From JBBDMX01 sp038241095 (GTDB taxonomy: Bacteria; Planctomycetota; Phycisphaerae; Phycisphaerales; Phycisphaeraceae): 17,575 nucleotides of DNA. The stretch spans positions 1-17,575 of the forward strand of contig JBBRGB010000041.1 of the NCBI GenBank assembly GCA_038241095.1, in the 5' to 3' direction. Below the pieces are notes generated by a model. The model was given only the letters and a program-made list of their open reading frames with translations, was not told the origin of the DNA and made no database searches. The position numbers and the translations under genes were made by a program. Shown here one piece after another: positions 1 to 6,107 of this stretch; positions within the stretch are counted from its first letter, which is position 1; every line of letters starts with the position of its first letter.

Positions 1-321
1 GAAGTCTTGGCGCAACCCCGTGTGGATCCACAGACGCCGGGCAGTGCGACCATCGGCCCCGAAGCTGGCGAAAGCAGCCGCGCCCAGTTCGACGATGCCG
101 ATGACTATCACGGCTATTCCGAAGCCTTGGGCCAACTCAAGGACGCCACCGGCTCGCTTTATCCCGTCGAGTTCCAACGCTTCACCCGCCAAGTGGCCAT
201 CACCGCTCAAACCCTGCGCGTGGCCAACATGCCCGGTGTCGGCAACGGCTTGTCCGTCCTTGTCACCGTCACCGACACCCGTGGCCAATCCTGGACCCTC
301 ACCCGCTTCATCCCGCGATAA
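1..321 (+). CDS. minor pseudopilin, 5'-truncated (GspI/PilV-like)
   Basis: The reading frame is open from the first base of the window to a TAA at 319-321, so this is the C-terminal part of a longer protein. The TTG at position 7 is not a credible start. No prepilin leader is visible because the 5' end is missing. The last 55 or so residues (from SLYPVEFQRF to TRFIPR) are beta-strand rich and end in a short basic tail, like the globular end of a minor pseudopilin. The next gene starts five bases after the stop and is a clear prepilin-type protein, so this is probably another minor pseudopilin (GspI or PilV type) of a type II secretion or type IV pilus-like machine. Assignment rests mainly on context. 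Confidence 0.6.
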   Translation, partial: EVLAQPRVDPQTPGSATIGPEAGESSRAQFDDADDYHGYSEALGQLKDATGSLYPVEFQRFTRQVAITAQTLRVANMPGVGNGLSVLVTVTDTRGQSWTLTRFIPR

Positions 322-326
322 CACAC

Positions 327-992
327 ATGTCGCACACAACCTCACCATCACGCTTCACGCCCCGGCAACGAGGCTTGACCCTCGTCGAGCTGTTGCTGTC
401 GCTGGCGATCACCGGCGTCATCGGGGCCGTGGTCGCCACGCTGCTCTTTGCCGTCACCCGCGGCACCGATGCCCGCAACGACATGCGTGAAAGCCTCGTG
501 CGGCAACAGATTCTCGATCATCGTTTGCAAGCGGCCCTGGGCGCATCCAAGGCGGTGCTGGCCCTGGGTGACAACTTCATCGTGCTCTGGCACGCCGACG
601 CCCGCGCCGATGGCAAGCCCAACTTGTCGGAGCTTCGCCGCATCGAGCGTGACACCACCGGCCGCATCGTCGCCTATCGAGGGGTGTTGCCGGCGAACTT
701 GACACCCGAGCAGCAGGCCGCGGCCGACACCGCCTACGCCACCGACGCCGACTTCGCCTCCATCACTGCGGGCCTCAAGGGCAACGGGCTGTTTCCCAGT
801 GAAACGTGGGCTTCGGGTGTCAGTGGCATGACGCTGACGATGGATCGCGGCGACACGGCGTTGTCGCGGTTGTTGAGTTATCGCTTCACGGTGCAGACGG
901 CTGCGGGCAATGATGTTTTTGTCGGGGCCGTGGCCTTGCGCAACAACGAGCAGACCAGCGGTTCCGGCGCGGCGGGAGGAGCGGGACAATGA
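327..992 (+). CDS. prepilin-type pseudopilin, GspJ-like
   Basis: This 221-residue protein has a textbook type III prepilin leader. A basic, hydrophilic leader ends at Arg15-Gly16, followed by LTLVELLLSL with the conserved Glu at +5 (Glu21) and about 20 hydrophobic residues. A prepilin peptidase should cut after Gly16 and methylate Leu17. The remaining 180 residues form a globular periplasmic domain. Size, position before a GspK-like gene and layout fit GspJ, a minor pseudopilin of the tip complex of type II secretion systems, but a PilW-like pilus protein is also possible. The gene starts just after the previous stop with no clear Shine-Dalgarno sequence, so translation is probably coupled. 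Its stop overlaps the next start in an ATGA (989-992). Confidence 0.82.
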   Translation: MSHTTSPSRFTPRQRGLTLVELLLSLAITGVIGAVVATLLFAVTRGTDARNDMRESLVRQQILDHRLQAALGASKAVLALGDNFIVLWHADARADGKPNLSELRRIERDTTGRIVAYRGVLPANLTPEQQAAADTAYATDADFASITAGLKGNGLFPSETWASGVSGMTLTMDRGDTALSRLLSYRFTVQTAAGNDVFVGAVALRNNEQTSGSGAAGGAGQ

Positions 993-2737
993 ACTTCAAC
1001 CATCCATCAATCCGAAATCCCCGGAATCGCGGCATCGCCATGCTGCTGGTCATCATCACCGTGGCCTTGGTCACCGTGCTGAGTCTTTCGTTTCTCTCGG
1101 CCCAAAGCACCACCACGGGCATTACCCGTAACCTCACCCGCGTGGCGCAGGCCCGTCAGATCGCTGGCAGCGCCATCACCTTGGCCATGGCGCAGATCAA
1201 GGCCGACCCGCAGTGGCGAACCACTTTCACCCACGGCCCGTGGATGACCAACGAATCGCTGGCCGGTGGTACCGTCACACTGTTGGGCCGGGATGGCATT
1301 GACACCAACGGCGACGGCGTTCCCGATGGCGACGGCGATCTTGCCGATGACCCGGCCGACCCGCTGACCCTCACCGCCACCGCGACGTTTCAAGGCGTCA
1401 CGCAGACCATTCACGCTGTGGTGCGACAATCCGGCGGGCAGGCGCAGAGCGGCCTGAAGGTCGAGTTCTTCAAGGCCAAGCGAACCCTGTCGAACCTCAG
1501 TCACACCGACTGGAACGCCACGCCCGAGCGCGTGGACAGTGCCGAGCAGATCAATCAGCCTTGGGTCAACGGTAGCGGCGAGGCTTGGCCCGGCGGACCC
1601 AAGGATGAGTTCGCCGTGCGCTACACGGGCAAGATCACCATCCCCGTCACCGGCCAATACACCTTCTGGACCGACAGCGACGACGGCTCGGACCTCTGGA
1701 TCGACGGCGTGCGCATCGTCAACAATGATGACCTGCATTCCATGCGACTGCGCAGTGGTTCGGTGCAACTCACTGCGGGCGTTCACGACATCGTGGCGCG
1801 ATACTTCGAGTGGTACGGCGACTTCGGCATGATCGTCTCTTGGCAAGGCCCCGGCATGGCCAGCCGACAGGTCGTGCCACCGGAGGCGTTCGCCCAGGCG
1901 CTGGGCGGCGGATCAAGCTCATCGCCACTGCTGATGTCCACGGGTATCAGTTTGTCGAACAACGCCCGCGTCGCGGCATGGTCGGGTAGTTCGGATGATG
2001 ACGATGAAACCACCGCCACGTCCGCCTTGGTGGCTGTCAACGCCACTTCGGCCGGTTGCGTGTCGCTGTCCAACAACGCCCGCATCGGCGGTGATGTGAA
2101 CATCGGGCCTAACGGCAACCCCGGCTCGGCGGTGAGTATCTCCAACAACGCCCGCATTGATGGCAATGTCGCGGCCATGACATCGTCGCAGACCATCCCC
2201 ACGACCGCCATGCCCGCCGGCCTGCCCGCCAGCCTGGGCAATGTCACCATCAGTTCCAGTCAGACCATCAGCGCCAACCGCCAATACGCCAACCTCACCA
2301 TTTCGGGCAACGCACGCATCCTTATTCAAGGCGATGTCACCTTGGCCTGCACTGGCACGTTTATCCTCAGCGACAACGCCCGCATCGATCTGGATTCCGG
2401 TGCCAAGCTCACGCTCTATGTCGCCAATCAAGTCATTCTTAGCGACAACGCCCGTTTCAACAACGACGTGGCCGACCCGACCCGCTGCCAAATCATCATG
2501 ACTGGAACCAACCGTGATATGACGCTGGGTGGCAACGCCCGACTCTGGGTTCAAGCGCAAAACCCCACCGGCCCCGTGGTCATGACCAGCAACGCCCGCT
2601 TCTACGGCACACTCATCGGCAAGACACTCAACGCCTCCACCAACGCCCGCATCAATCTGGCGTCCAGCGGTTCCGGGACAAACGGCGGCAACGGAGCGGC
2701 CGGCCCCGTGATCTACAGCCTCGATTGGCTGGATTGA
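989..2737 (+). CDS. GspK/PilX-like pseudopilin with PA14 domain and NAR-repeat ectodomain
   Basis: This 582-residue protein starts in the ATGA overlap with the previous gene, about 9 bases after a GGAGGAG. The N terminus (RNRGIAMLLVIITVALVTVL) is a prepilin-like leader and helix. It has Leu rather than Glu at +5, as in GspK. Residues about 103-120 (DTNGDGVPDGDGDLADD) are an Asp/Gly-rich stretch that may bind calcium. Residues about 154-298 form a PA14 domain, with TGQYTFWTDSDDGSDLWIDG, AGVHDIVARYFEW and a WQGPG strand; PA14 domains often bind glycans. Residues about 320-575 contain nine copies of an Asn-Ala-Arg motif set in Ser/Gly-rich strands, probably a stacked beta-helix similar to regions found in other PilX/GspK-like proteins (DUF7305-like). 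The protein probably caps or decorates a pseudopilus on the cell surface; its exact function is unknown. Confidence 0.78.
   Translation: MNFNHPSIRNPRNRGIAMLLVIITVALVTVLSLSFLSAQSTTTGITRNLTRVAQARQIAGSAITLAMAQIKADPQWRTTFTHGPWMTNESLAGGTVTLLGRDGIDTNGDGVPDGDGDLADDPADPLTLTATATFQGVTQTIHAVVRQSGGQAQSGLKVEFFKAKRTLSNLSHTDWNATPERVDSAEQINQPWVNGSGEAWPGGPKDEFAVRYTGKITIPVTGQYTFWTDSDDGSDLWIDGVRIVNNDDLHSMRLRSGSVQLTAGVHDIVARYFEWYGDFGMIVSWQGPGMASRQVVPPEAFAQALGGGSSSSPLLMSTGISLSNNARVAAWSGSSDDDDETTATSALVAVNATSAGCVSLSNNARIGGDVNIGPNGNPGSAVSISNNARIDGNVAAMTSSQTIPTTAMPAGLPASLGNVTISSSQTISANRQYANLTISGNARILIQGDVTLACTGTFILSDNARIDLDSGAKLTLYVANQVILSDNARFNNDVADPTRCQIIMTGTNRDMTLGGNARLWVQAQNPTGPVVMTSNARFYGTLIGKTLNASTNARINLASSGSGTNGGNGAAGPVIYSLDWLD
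1961..2650 (+). repeat. nine in-frame Asn-Ala-Arg coding repeats
   Basis: The core AACGCCCG(C/T) (AACGCACGC in the fourth copy, AACGCCCGA in the seventh) occurs nine times in frame at 1961, 2075, 2147, 2309, 2375, 2447, 2534, 2591 and 2642. It encodes Asn-Ala-Arg at residues 325, 363, 387, 441, 463, 487, 516, 535 and 552. Each copy follows Ser-Asn, Ser-Gly, Ser-Asp, Gly-Gly, Thr-Ser or Ser-Thr and precedes a hydrophobic or aromatic strand. Spacing runs from 17 to 54 residues, most often 17-29, about one beta-helix turn. Codon use inside the motif is nearly fixed while the flanks have drifted. Confidence 0.9.
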
Positions 2738-3054
2738 AAATCATCTTTCCAACGGATTGTCAAAGAGCTTCCCCTTCCCTTCGGCAAGGCCAAGGTTTCC
2801 CATTCCCAAGCCCGTGGATCAATGAATCTCCAAGCCCACGGATGAAGTCGCGGCCTTGAGCAACTTATGCTGGGGGATGTTCCGGGGTGCCCTGTACCCC
2901 CACACGCGGGTGAATCCCACAGAAGTGAAGCCCAAAGCGGCATTTCATTTGTCGGGGTGGGACGTTGTTTAATAATTGCGCTGATAAAATCAGTTCTGCC
3001 GCGCATCTAGTCAACTCTTCTTCTGACATAGCCATATACGAGACACATCCATTG
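2738..3054. other. intergenic region without a gene
   Basis: No credible gene lies between the pseudopilin operon and the amt promoter. The stretch holds the degenerate inverted-repeat element at 2832-2958. An extra end-like fragment of it lies at 2805-2820, where CCCAAGCCCGTGGATC resembles the element's terminus. An AT-richer patch follows at about 2967-2995 and includes a small palindrome, CTGATAAAATCAG (2981-2993). That patch lies about 60-90 bases upstream of the sigma-54 promoter, where an activator such as NtrC could bind. I do not see a recognisable NtrC site, so this is only a suggestion. Confidence 0.5.
2832..2958. repeat. degenerate copy of long inverted-repeat element
   Basis: The left half, 2832-2879, begins AAGCCCACGGATGAAGTCGC and ends GGGGGATG. 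The right half, 2914-2958, begins ATCCCACAGAAG and ends GTCGGGGT. They align end to end with the left (8043-8088) and right (8111-8156) arms of the better-preserved element downstream of uppP. The central spacer differs (2880-2913 here). Self-complementarity has decayed, so this is probably an old copy. It lies about 95 bases after the pseudopilin operon stop and upstream of the amt promoter. Confidence 0.7.
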
Positions 3055-3069
3055 TGGCACGCCGCTTGC
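3055..3069 (+). promoter_or_regulatory. sigma-54 (RpoN) promoter of amt-glnB
   Basis: The sequence TGGCACGCCGCTTGC matches the -24/-12 consensus TGGCAC-N5-TTGC at every fixed position, with the invariant GG and GC at the required spacing. It lies 126 bases upstream of the amt start and predicts a transcript starting near 3081 with a leader of about 115 bases. Sigma-54 control of ammonium transport and PII genes is well established in other bacteria, usually through the NtrB/NtrC system. An enhancer-binding protein is required but none is encoded in this window. Confidence 0.85.
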
Positions 3070-3195
3070 CTTAGCAGGGGTGAGTGAGCCTGACACACCG
3101 GTTCGCGTCGAAGGATGCCGTTGGTGGCCTCCTGCGCGATCCCTATGTCCCCAATTGCCTTAGGCTCGGGCGTGTAACCGAAAGGAGTTGCTCAA

Positions 3196-4698
3196 ATGGA
3201 GCGACGCAGAAGTTGGACAACGCGTGTTCTATGGATCGTTTTTGGAGCCCTCTTGGCCGGGCCACTGCTGGCGACGGCTTGGGGGCAGGATGCCCCCGGA
3301 TTGGCCGTCACGGTTCCCGATGCCGCGGCCGTGACGCAGGTCGTGGCCGACGCTGCGGCGACAGCCCCCACCCCGTTCACCGAAGAGGCCGCCAAGGGCA
3401 TGTTCCTCTCCCAAGGCACCGCCAACATCCTCTGGCTGTTGATTGCCGGCTCCCTGGTCTTCTTCATGCAGGCCGGCTTCGCCATGGTGGAAACGGGCCT
3501 GACCCGCGCCAAGAGCGCCGTCAACATCATGATGAAGAACCTCATGGACTTCTGCTTCGGCTCTCTGGTCTTCTGGGCCTTGGGCTACTGCCTGATGTAC
3601 GGCGGAACCAAGGGCGGCATCCTGGGCTGGACGCCCTCCCTGCTCTTTGCCGGTTCCTTCGGCGCTGGTCAGGATCAAACCGCCTCGGCGTCCTGGTTCT
3701 TCCAAGTCGTCTTCGCCGCCACCGCCGCCACCATCGTTTCGGGTGCCATGGCCGAACGCACCAAGCTCATCGCCTACCTGGTTTACTCGGTGATGATCTC
3801 GGCCTTGATCTACCCCATCAGCGGCCACTGGATCTGGGGCGGCGGCTGGTTGTCCCAAATGGGCTTTCGTGACTTCGCCGGCTCCACCGTCGTTCACTCC
3901 GTTGGCGCGTGGTCGGCTCTTGCCGGGGCGATTCTCATCGGGCCTCGCATCGGCAAGTACAACAAGGACGGCACGCCCAACGCCATCCCCGGCCACAACA
4001 TGGTCATCGCCGCACTGGGCGTCTTTATCCTCTGGTTCGGCTGGTACGGCTTCAACCCCGGTTCAACGCTCATGGCCGTGGATGGCATCGCCCACGTCGC
4101 CGTGACCACCACCCTCGCCGCCGCCGCTGGTGCCGTGGCAGCCTTGACCGTCTCCTGGTTCTCCTTCGGCAAGCCCGATCTTTCCATGACCCTCAACGGC
4201 ACGTTGGCCGGCTTGGTGGGCATTACCGCCCCCTGTGCCTCGGTCAACACCTTGAGTGCCGTCATCATCGGTTTGGTCGCCGGCGTGCTGGTCTTCTACT
4301 CCTGCCTCTTCATCGAGCGGGTGCTCAAGATCGACGACCCCGTAGGCGCGATTTCGGTCCACGGTGTCTGCGGCGCTTGGGGAACCCTGGCCGTGGGCCT
4401 CTTTGGTCAACGCGCCATCGACCTGCCATACTGGAGCGATACCACCGCGATTCAGGACGGCCTGTTCTACGGCGGCGGGTTCGCCCAACTCTGGCCGCAG
4501 CTTGTGGGTGTCCTGGCGGTCTTCGCCTACGCCTTTGTGTCCATGCTCATCATCTTCGGCATCCTCAAGGCGACCATCGGCCTGCGGATCACCGCCGCCG
4601 AGGAACTCGAAGGCGTCGATCTGGCCGAGCACGACATGGCCGCGTACCCCGACTTCCAACAGACCTACATCAAGAGCTACCACATCCGCGAGGCCTAA
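3196..4698 (+). CDS. amt: ammonium transporter (Amt family)
   Basis: This 500-residue Amt/Mep/Rh channel carries ammonium across the inner membrane. An N-terminal signal peptide (about residues 1-31, ending near ATAWGQ) is followed by a short linker and about 11 membrane segments starting near residue 75. Family signatures are present: QAGFAMVETGLTRAKS, the DFAGSTVVHSVGAW segment with Asp226 and the first pore His (His234), and DDPVGAISVHGVCGAWG with the second pore His (His389). The cytosolic C-terminal tail (ATIGLRITAAEELEGVDLAEHD) is the part that communicates with PII. The start is well supported by AAAGGAG at 3181-3187, 8 bases upstream. The gene is followed 82 bases later by glnB and preceded by a sigma-54 promoter, so expression should rise under nitrogen limitation. 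Confidence 0.97.
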   Translation: MERRRSWTTRVLWIVFGALLAGPLLATAWGQDAPGLAVTVPDAAAVTQVVADAAATAPTPFTEEAAKGMFLSQGTANILWLLIAGSLVFFMQAGFAMVETGLTRAKSAVNIMMKNLMDFCFGSLVFWALGYCLMYGGTKGGILGWTPSLLFAGSFGAGQDQTASASWFFQVVFAATAATIVSGAMAERTKLIAYLVYSVMISALIYPISGHWIWGGGWLSQMGFRDFAGSTVVHSVGAWSALAGAILIGPRIGKYNKDGTPNAIPGHNMVIAALGVFILWFGWYGFNPGSTLMAVDGIAHVAVTTTLAAAAGAVAALTVSWFSFGKPDLSMTLNGTLAGLVGITAPCASVNTLSAVIIGLVAGVLVFYSCLFIERVLKIDDPVGAISVHGVCGAWGTLAVGLFGQRAIDLPYWSDTTAIQDGLFYGGGFAQLWPQLVGVLAVFAYAFVSMLIIFGILKATIGLRITAAEELEGVDLAEHDMAAYPDFQQTYIKSYHIREA

Positions 4699-4780
4699 AC
4701 CCCGCGCTTGTCAATGGCTTAAAAAAAGCGTTCCTTACCATTAACCAACACAGAAACCGACACAGTTAGGAGTTACTTCC

Positions 4781-5119
4781 ATGCACATGATTGAATGCGT
4801 CATACGACCCCACGCCTTGGACGCCATCAAGGCCAAACTCGCCTCCCTGGGCATCTTGGGTTGCACCGCCATCGAGGTCAAAGGCTTCGGCAAGCAGAAG
4901 GGCCACACCGAGCGTTACCGCGGTGCCCGGATGGATGTGGGCTTCGTGCCCAAGGTGCTCATCAAGGTCGCCGTGCGAAGCGAGGATTTGGACAAGGCCA
5001 TCGAGGCCATCTGCAGCTCCGCCCGGACCGGTCGGGTGGGCGATGGCAAGCTCTTTGTCTATCCCTTGCAGAAGGTGGTTCGCATCCGCACGGGCGAGAG
5101 CGACAACGATGCTTTGTAA
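4781..5119 (+). CDS. glnB: nitrogen regulatory protein PII (GlnB/GlnK family)
   Basis: This 112-residue protein has the full length and layout of PII, the trimeric sensor of ATP, ADP and 2-oxoglutarate. Key parts are VKGFGKQKGH at the start of the T-loop, ERYRGARMDVGFVPK across its tip, the B-loop TGRVGDGKLFV and the C-terminal RIRTGE. Gly37, Gln39, Lys40, Tyr46 and Lys58 (E. coli numbering, which applies without gaps) are kept. Tyr51, the uridylylated residue in enteric PII, is Met here. By context it would act as GlnK, blocking the neighbouring Amt channel when nitrogen is plentiful. AGGAG at 4768-4772 lies 8 bases before the ATG. It is probably co-transcribed with amt and ends before the terminator at 5233-5265. 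Confidence 0.96.
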   Translation: MHMIECVIRPHALDAIKAKLASLGILGCTAIEVKGFGKQKGHTERYRGARMDVGFVPKVLIKVAVRSEDLDKAIEAICSSARTGRVGDGKLFVYPLQKVVRIRTGESDNDAL

Positions 5120-5122
5120 GAA

Positions 5123-5157
5123 GGCTTGGGACTTGAGGCTTGAGGCTTGAAGTCTTG
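5123..5157 (+). repeat. heptamer tandem repeat (GGCTTGA)n
   Basis: Seven-base units run without gaps: GGCTTGG, GACTTGA, GGCTTGA, GGCTTGA and then AGTCTTG. The array begins 3 bases after the glnB stop. The same unit occurs in inverted orientation at 5379-5399, so the two arrays flank the terminator region and could pair with each other. Confidence 0.75.
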
Positions 5158-5232
5158 GAAAAAGCAATTGCCGACCCGATTGAGGGGCGGGGAAACGGAG
5201 CGGGGGAAACGGGGGGGAACAAGGGTTCGGCA

Positions 5233-5265
5233 GACGCAGGCGAGCAATCGCCTGCGTCTTTTTTT
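5233..5265 (+). terminator. intrinsic terminator of amt-glnB
   Basis: An 11-bp perfect stem, GACGCAGGCGA (5233-5243) with TCGCCTGCGTC (5248-5258), closes a GCAA tetraloop and is followed by seven T residues (5259-5265), then A and more T. This is a textbook rho-independent terminator for + strand transcription, 114 bases after the glnB stop. There is no T tract on the other side, so it should not stop transcription coming from dut. Confidence 0.93.
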
Positions 5266-5378
5266 ATTTGGAAAGGGGCCGACACACGTCAACCCCAATT
5301 CCAATACGCGTGACGAGGACCTCGCGGCTACAACGCAAAGAGCACGAGAGTCCGCATGAATCATGGAGGCCAAAAATC

Positions 5379-5399
5379 TCAAGCCTCAAACCTCAAGCC
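5379..5399 (-). repeat. inverted partner of the heptamer array
   Basis: Three heptamers, TCAAGCC, TCAAACC and TCAAGCC, are the reverse complement of the GGCTTGA units at 5123-5157. The array ends 7 bases past the 3' end of dut, which is read from the other strand. Each of the two convergent genes thus has a heptamer array immediately after its stop codon. Confidence 0.72.
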
Positions 5400-5405
5400 T
5401 TCCCC

Positions 5406-5867
5406 TCAATGTCCCGTGTGTCCGAAGCCGCCCTCGCCGCGCGGGGTTTCGGGCAACTCCGCCACTTCCTCCCAGCGCACACGAGGCACGGGTTTGATGA
5501 GCATTTGCGCGATGCGCATGCCGCGGGTGACGACGAAGGGCGCTTGGCCGTGGTTGATCAGGGGCACCTGCACCTGGCCCCGGTAGTCGGCGTCGATGGT
5601 GCCCGGGGCGTTGGGCATGGAGATGCCGAACTTCACCGCCAGGCCCGAACGCGGGCGAACCTGCGCTTCGTAACCCACCGGCACGGCCATGGCAAACCCG
5701 CAGGGAATCAGCCTGATTTCACCGGGTGGAATCGTCAGCCCTTCCTCCCCGGCGGGCACCGCGGCATGCAGGTCCATCCCCGCGGCGTGATCGCTCTGAT
5801 AGTCCGGCAAGGGCACATCGGCATGGCCCGGCAAACGCATGATGGGAACGGTGATGAGGTCGGACAT
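5406..5867 (-). CDS. dut: deoxyuridine 5'-triphosphate nucleotidohydrolase (dUTPase)
   Basis: This 153-residue protein is a trimeric dUTPase. It hydrolyses dUTP to dUMP and diphosphate, keeping uracil out of DNA and supplying dUMP for dTMP synthesis. All five family motifs are present in order: AGMDLHA (residues 29-35), RPRSGLA (71-77), the uridine pocket GTIDADYRGQ with the catalytic Asp92 (89-98), RGMRIAQMLI (115-124) and the Gly-rich C-terminal lid RGEGGFGHTG (143-152). In the last motif His takes the place of the usual Ser in GFGSTG. Length is normal for bacterial Dut. The ATG at 5867 has AGGAA a few bases upstream. It is transcribed alone or from the FAD gene upstream, separated by the 25-bp repeat region. 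Confidence 0.96.
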   Translation of the reverse strand: MSDLITVPIMRLPGHADVPLPDYQSDHAAGMDLHAAVPAGEEGLTIPPGEIRLIPCGFAMAVPVGYEAQVRPRSGLAVKFGISMPNAPGTIDADYRGQVQVPLINHGQAPFVVTRGMRIAQMLIKPVPRVRWEEVAELPETPRGEGGFGHTGH

Positions 5868-5947
5868 GGGATTCCTGTGGGGACAAGATTGACTTCGTTG
5901 TTAATGCCAAGGCGTCACGAGAGCAATGCGATTTACAGAACAGCCAC

Positions 5948-6067
5948 AAAGAGCCGCGCACAAAGTAAGCGGTGATTACCTAAGGCGAACGTTGCTCATT
6001 CTCCGCTTACTGCGTGCGCGGCTCTTTAAGGTTACGCAAGCCCCGCTTACTGCGTGCGCGGCTCTTT
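5948..6067. repeat. three copies of a 25-bp repeat, two direct and one inverted
   Basis: A 25-bp sequence beginning CCGCTTACTGCGTGCGCGGC and ending TCTTT occurs identically at 6003-6027 and 6043-6067, an exact 40-bp period. A third copy at 5948-5972 is in inverted orientation and differs at a few central bases. The inverted copy can form a stem of about 22 pairs with the copy at 6003-6027 around a 30-base loop. The block lies between the stop of the FAD oxidoreductase gene and the start of dut. It may act as a terminator or transcript-end structure for the minus strand, or be a dispersed genomic repeat. Confidence 0.85.
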
Positions 6068-6107
6068 CTGGCGTAAGTGACCAATGGATTCACCCCAATC
6101 CCACGCC

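Noticed and set aside
1007..1846. A 279-codon open frame on the - strand
   Set aside because: It is antisense to the GspK/PA14 gene and has no ribosome site or recognisable domain. The + strand frame has a clear prepilin leader and PA14 motifs.
4699..4780. Possible terminator or attenuator between amt and glnB
   Set aside because: CGCTT and AAGCG could pair around a long loop beside a run of A, but the stem is five bases and no T tract follows on the + strand. amt and glnB are better read as one operon.
5268..5975. A 235-codon open frame on the + strand
   Set aside because: It starts just after the terminator T tract, runs through the heptamer array and the complement of dut, and ends in the 25-bp repeat region. 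The translated repeats give meaningless peptides.
5948..6067. Possible CRISPR array
   Set aside because: There are only two direct copies with a 15-base gap and one inverted copy. The spacer size and orientation do not fit CRISPR and there are no cas genes.
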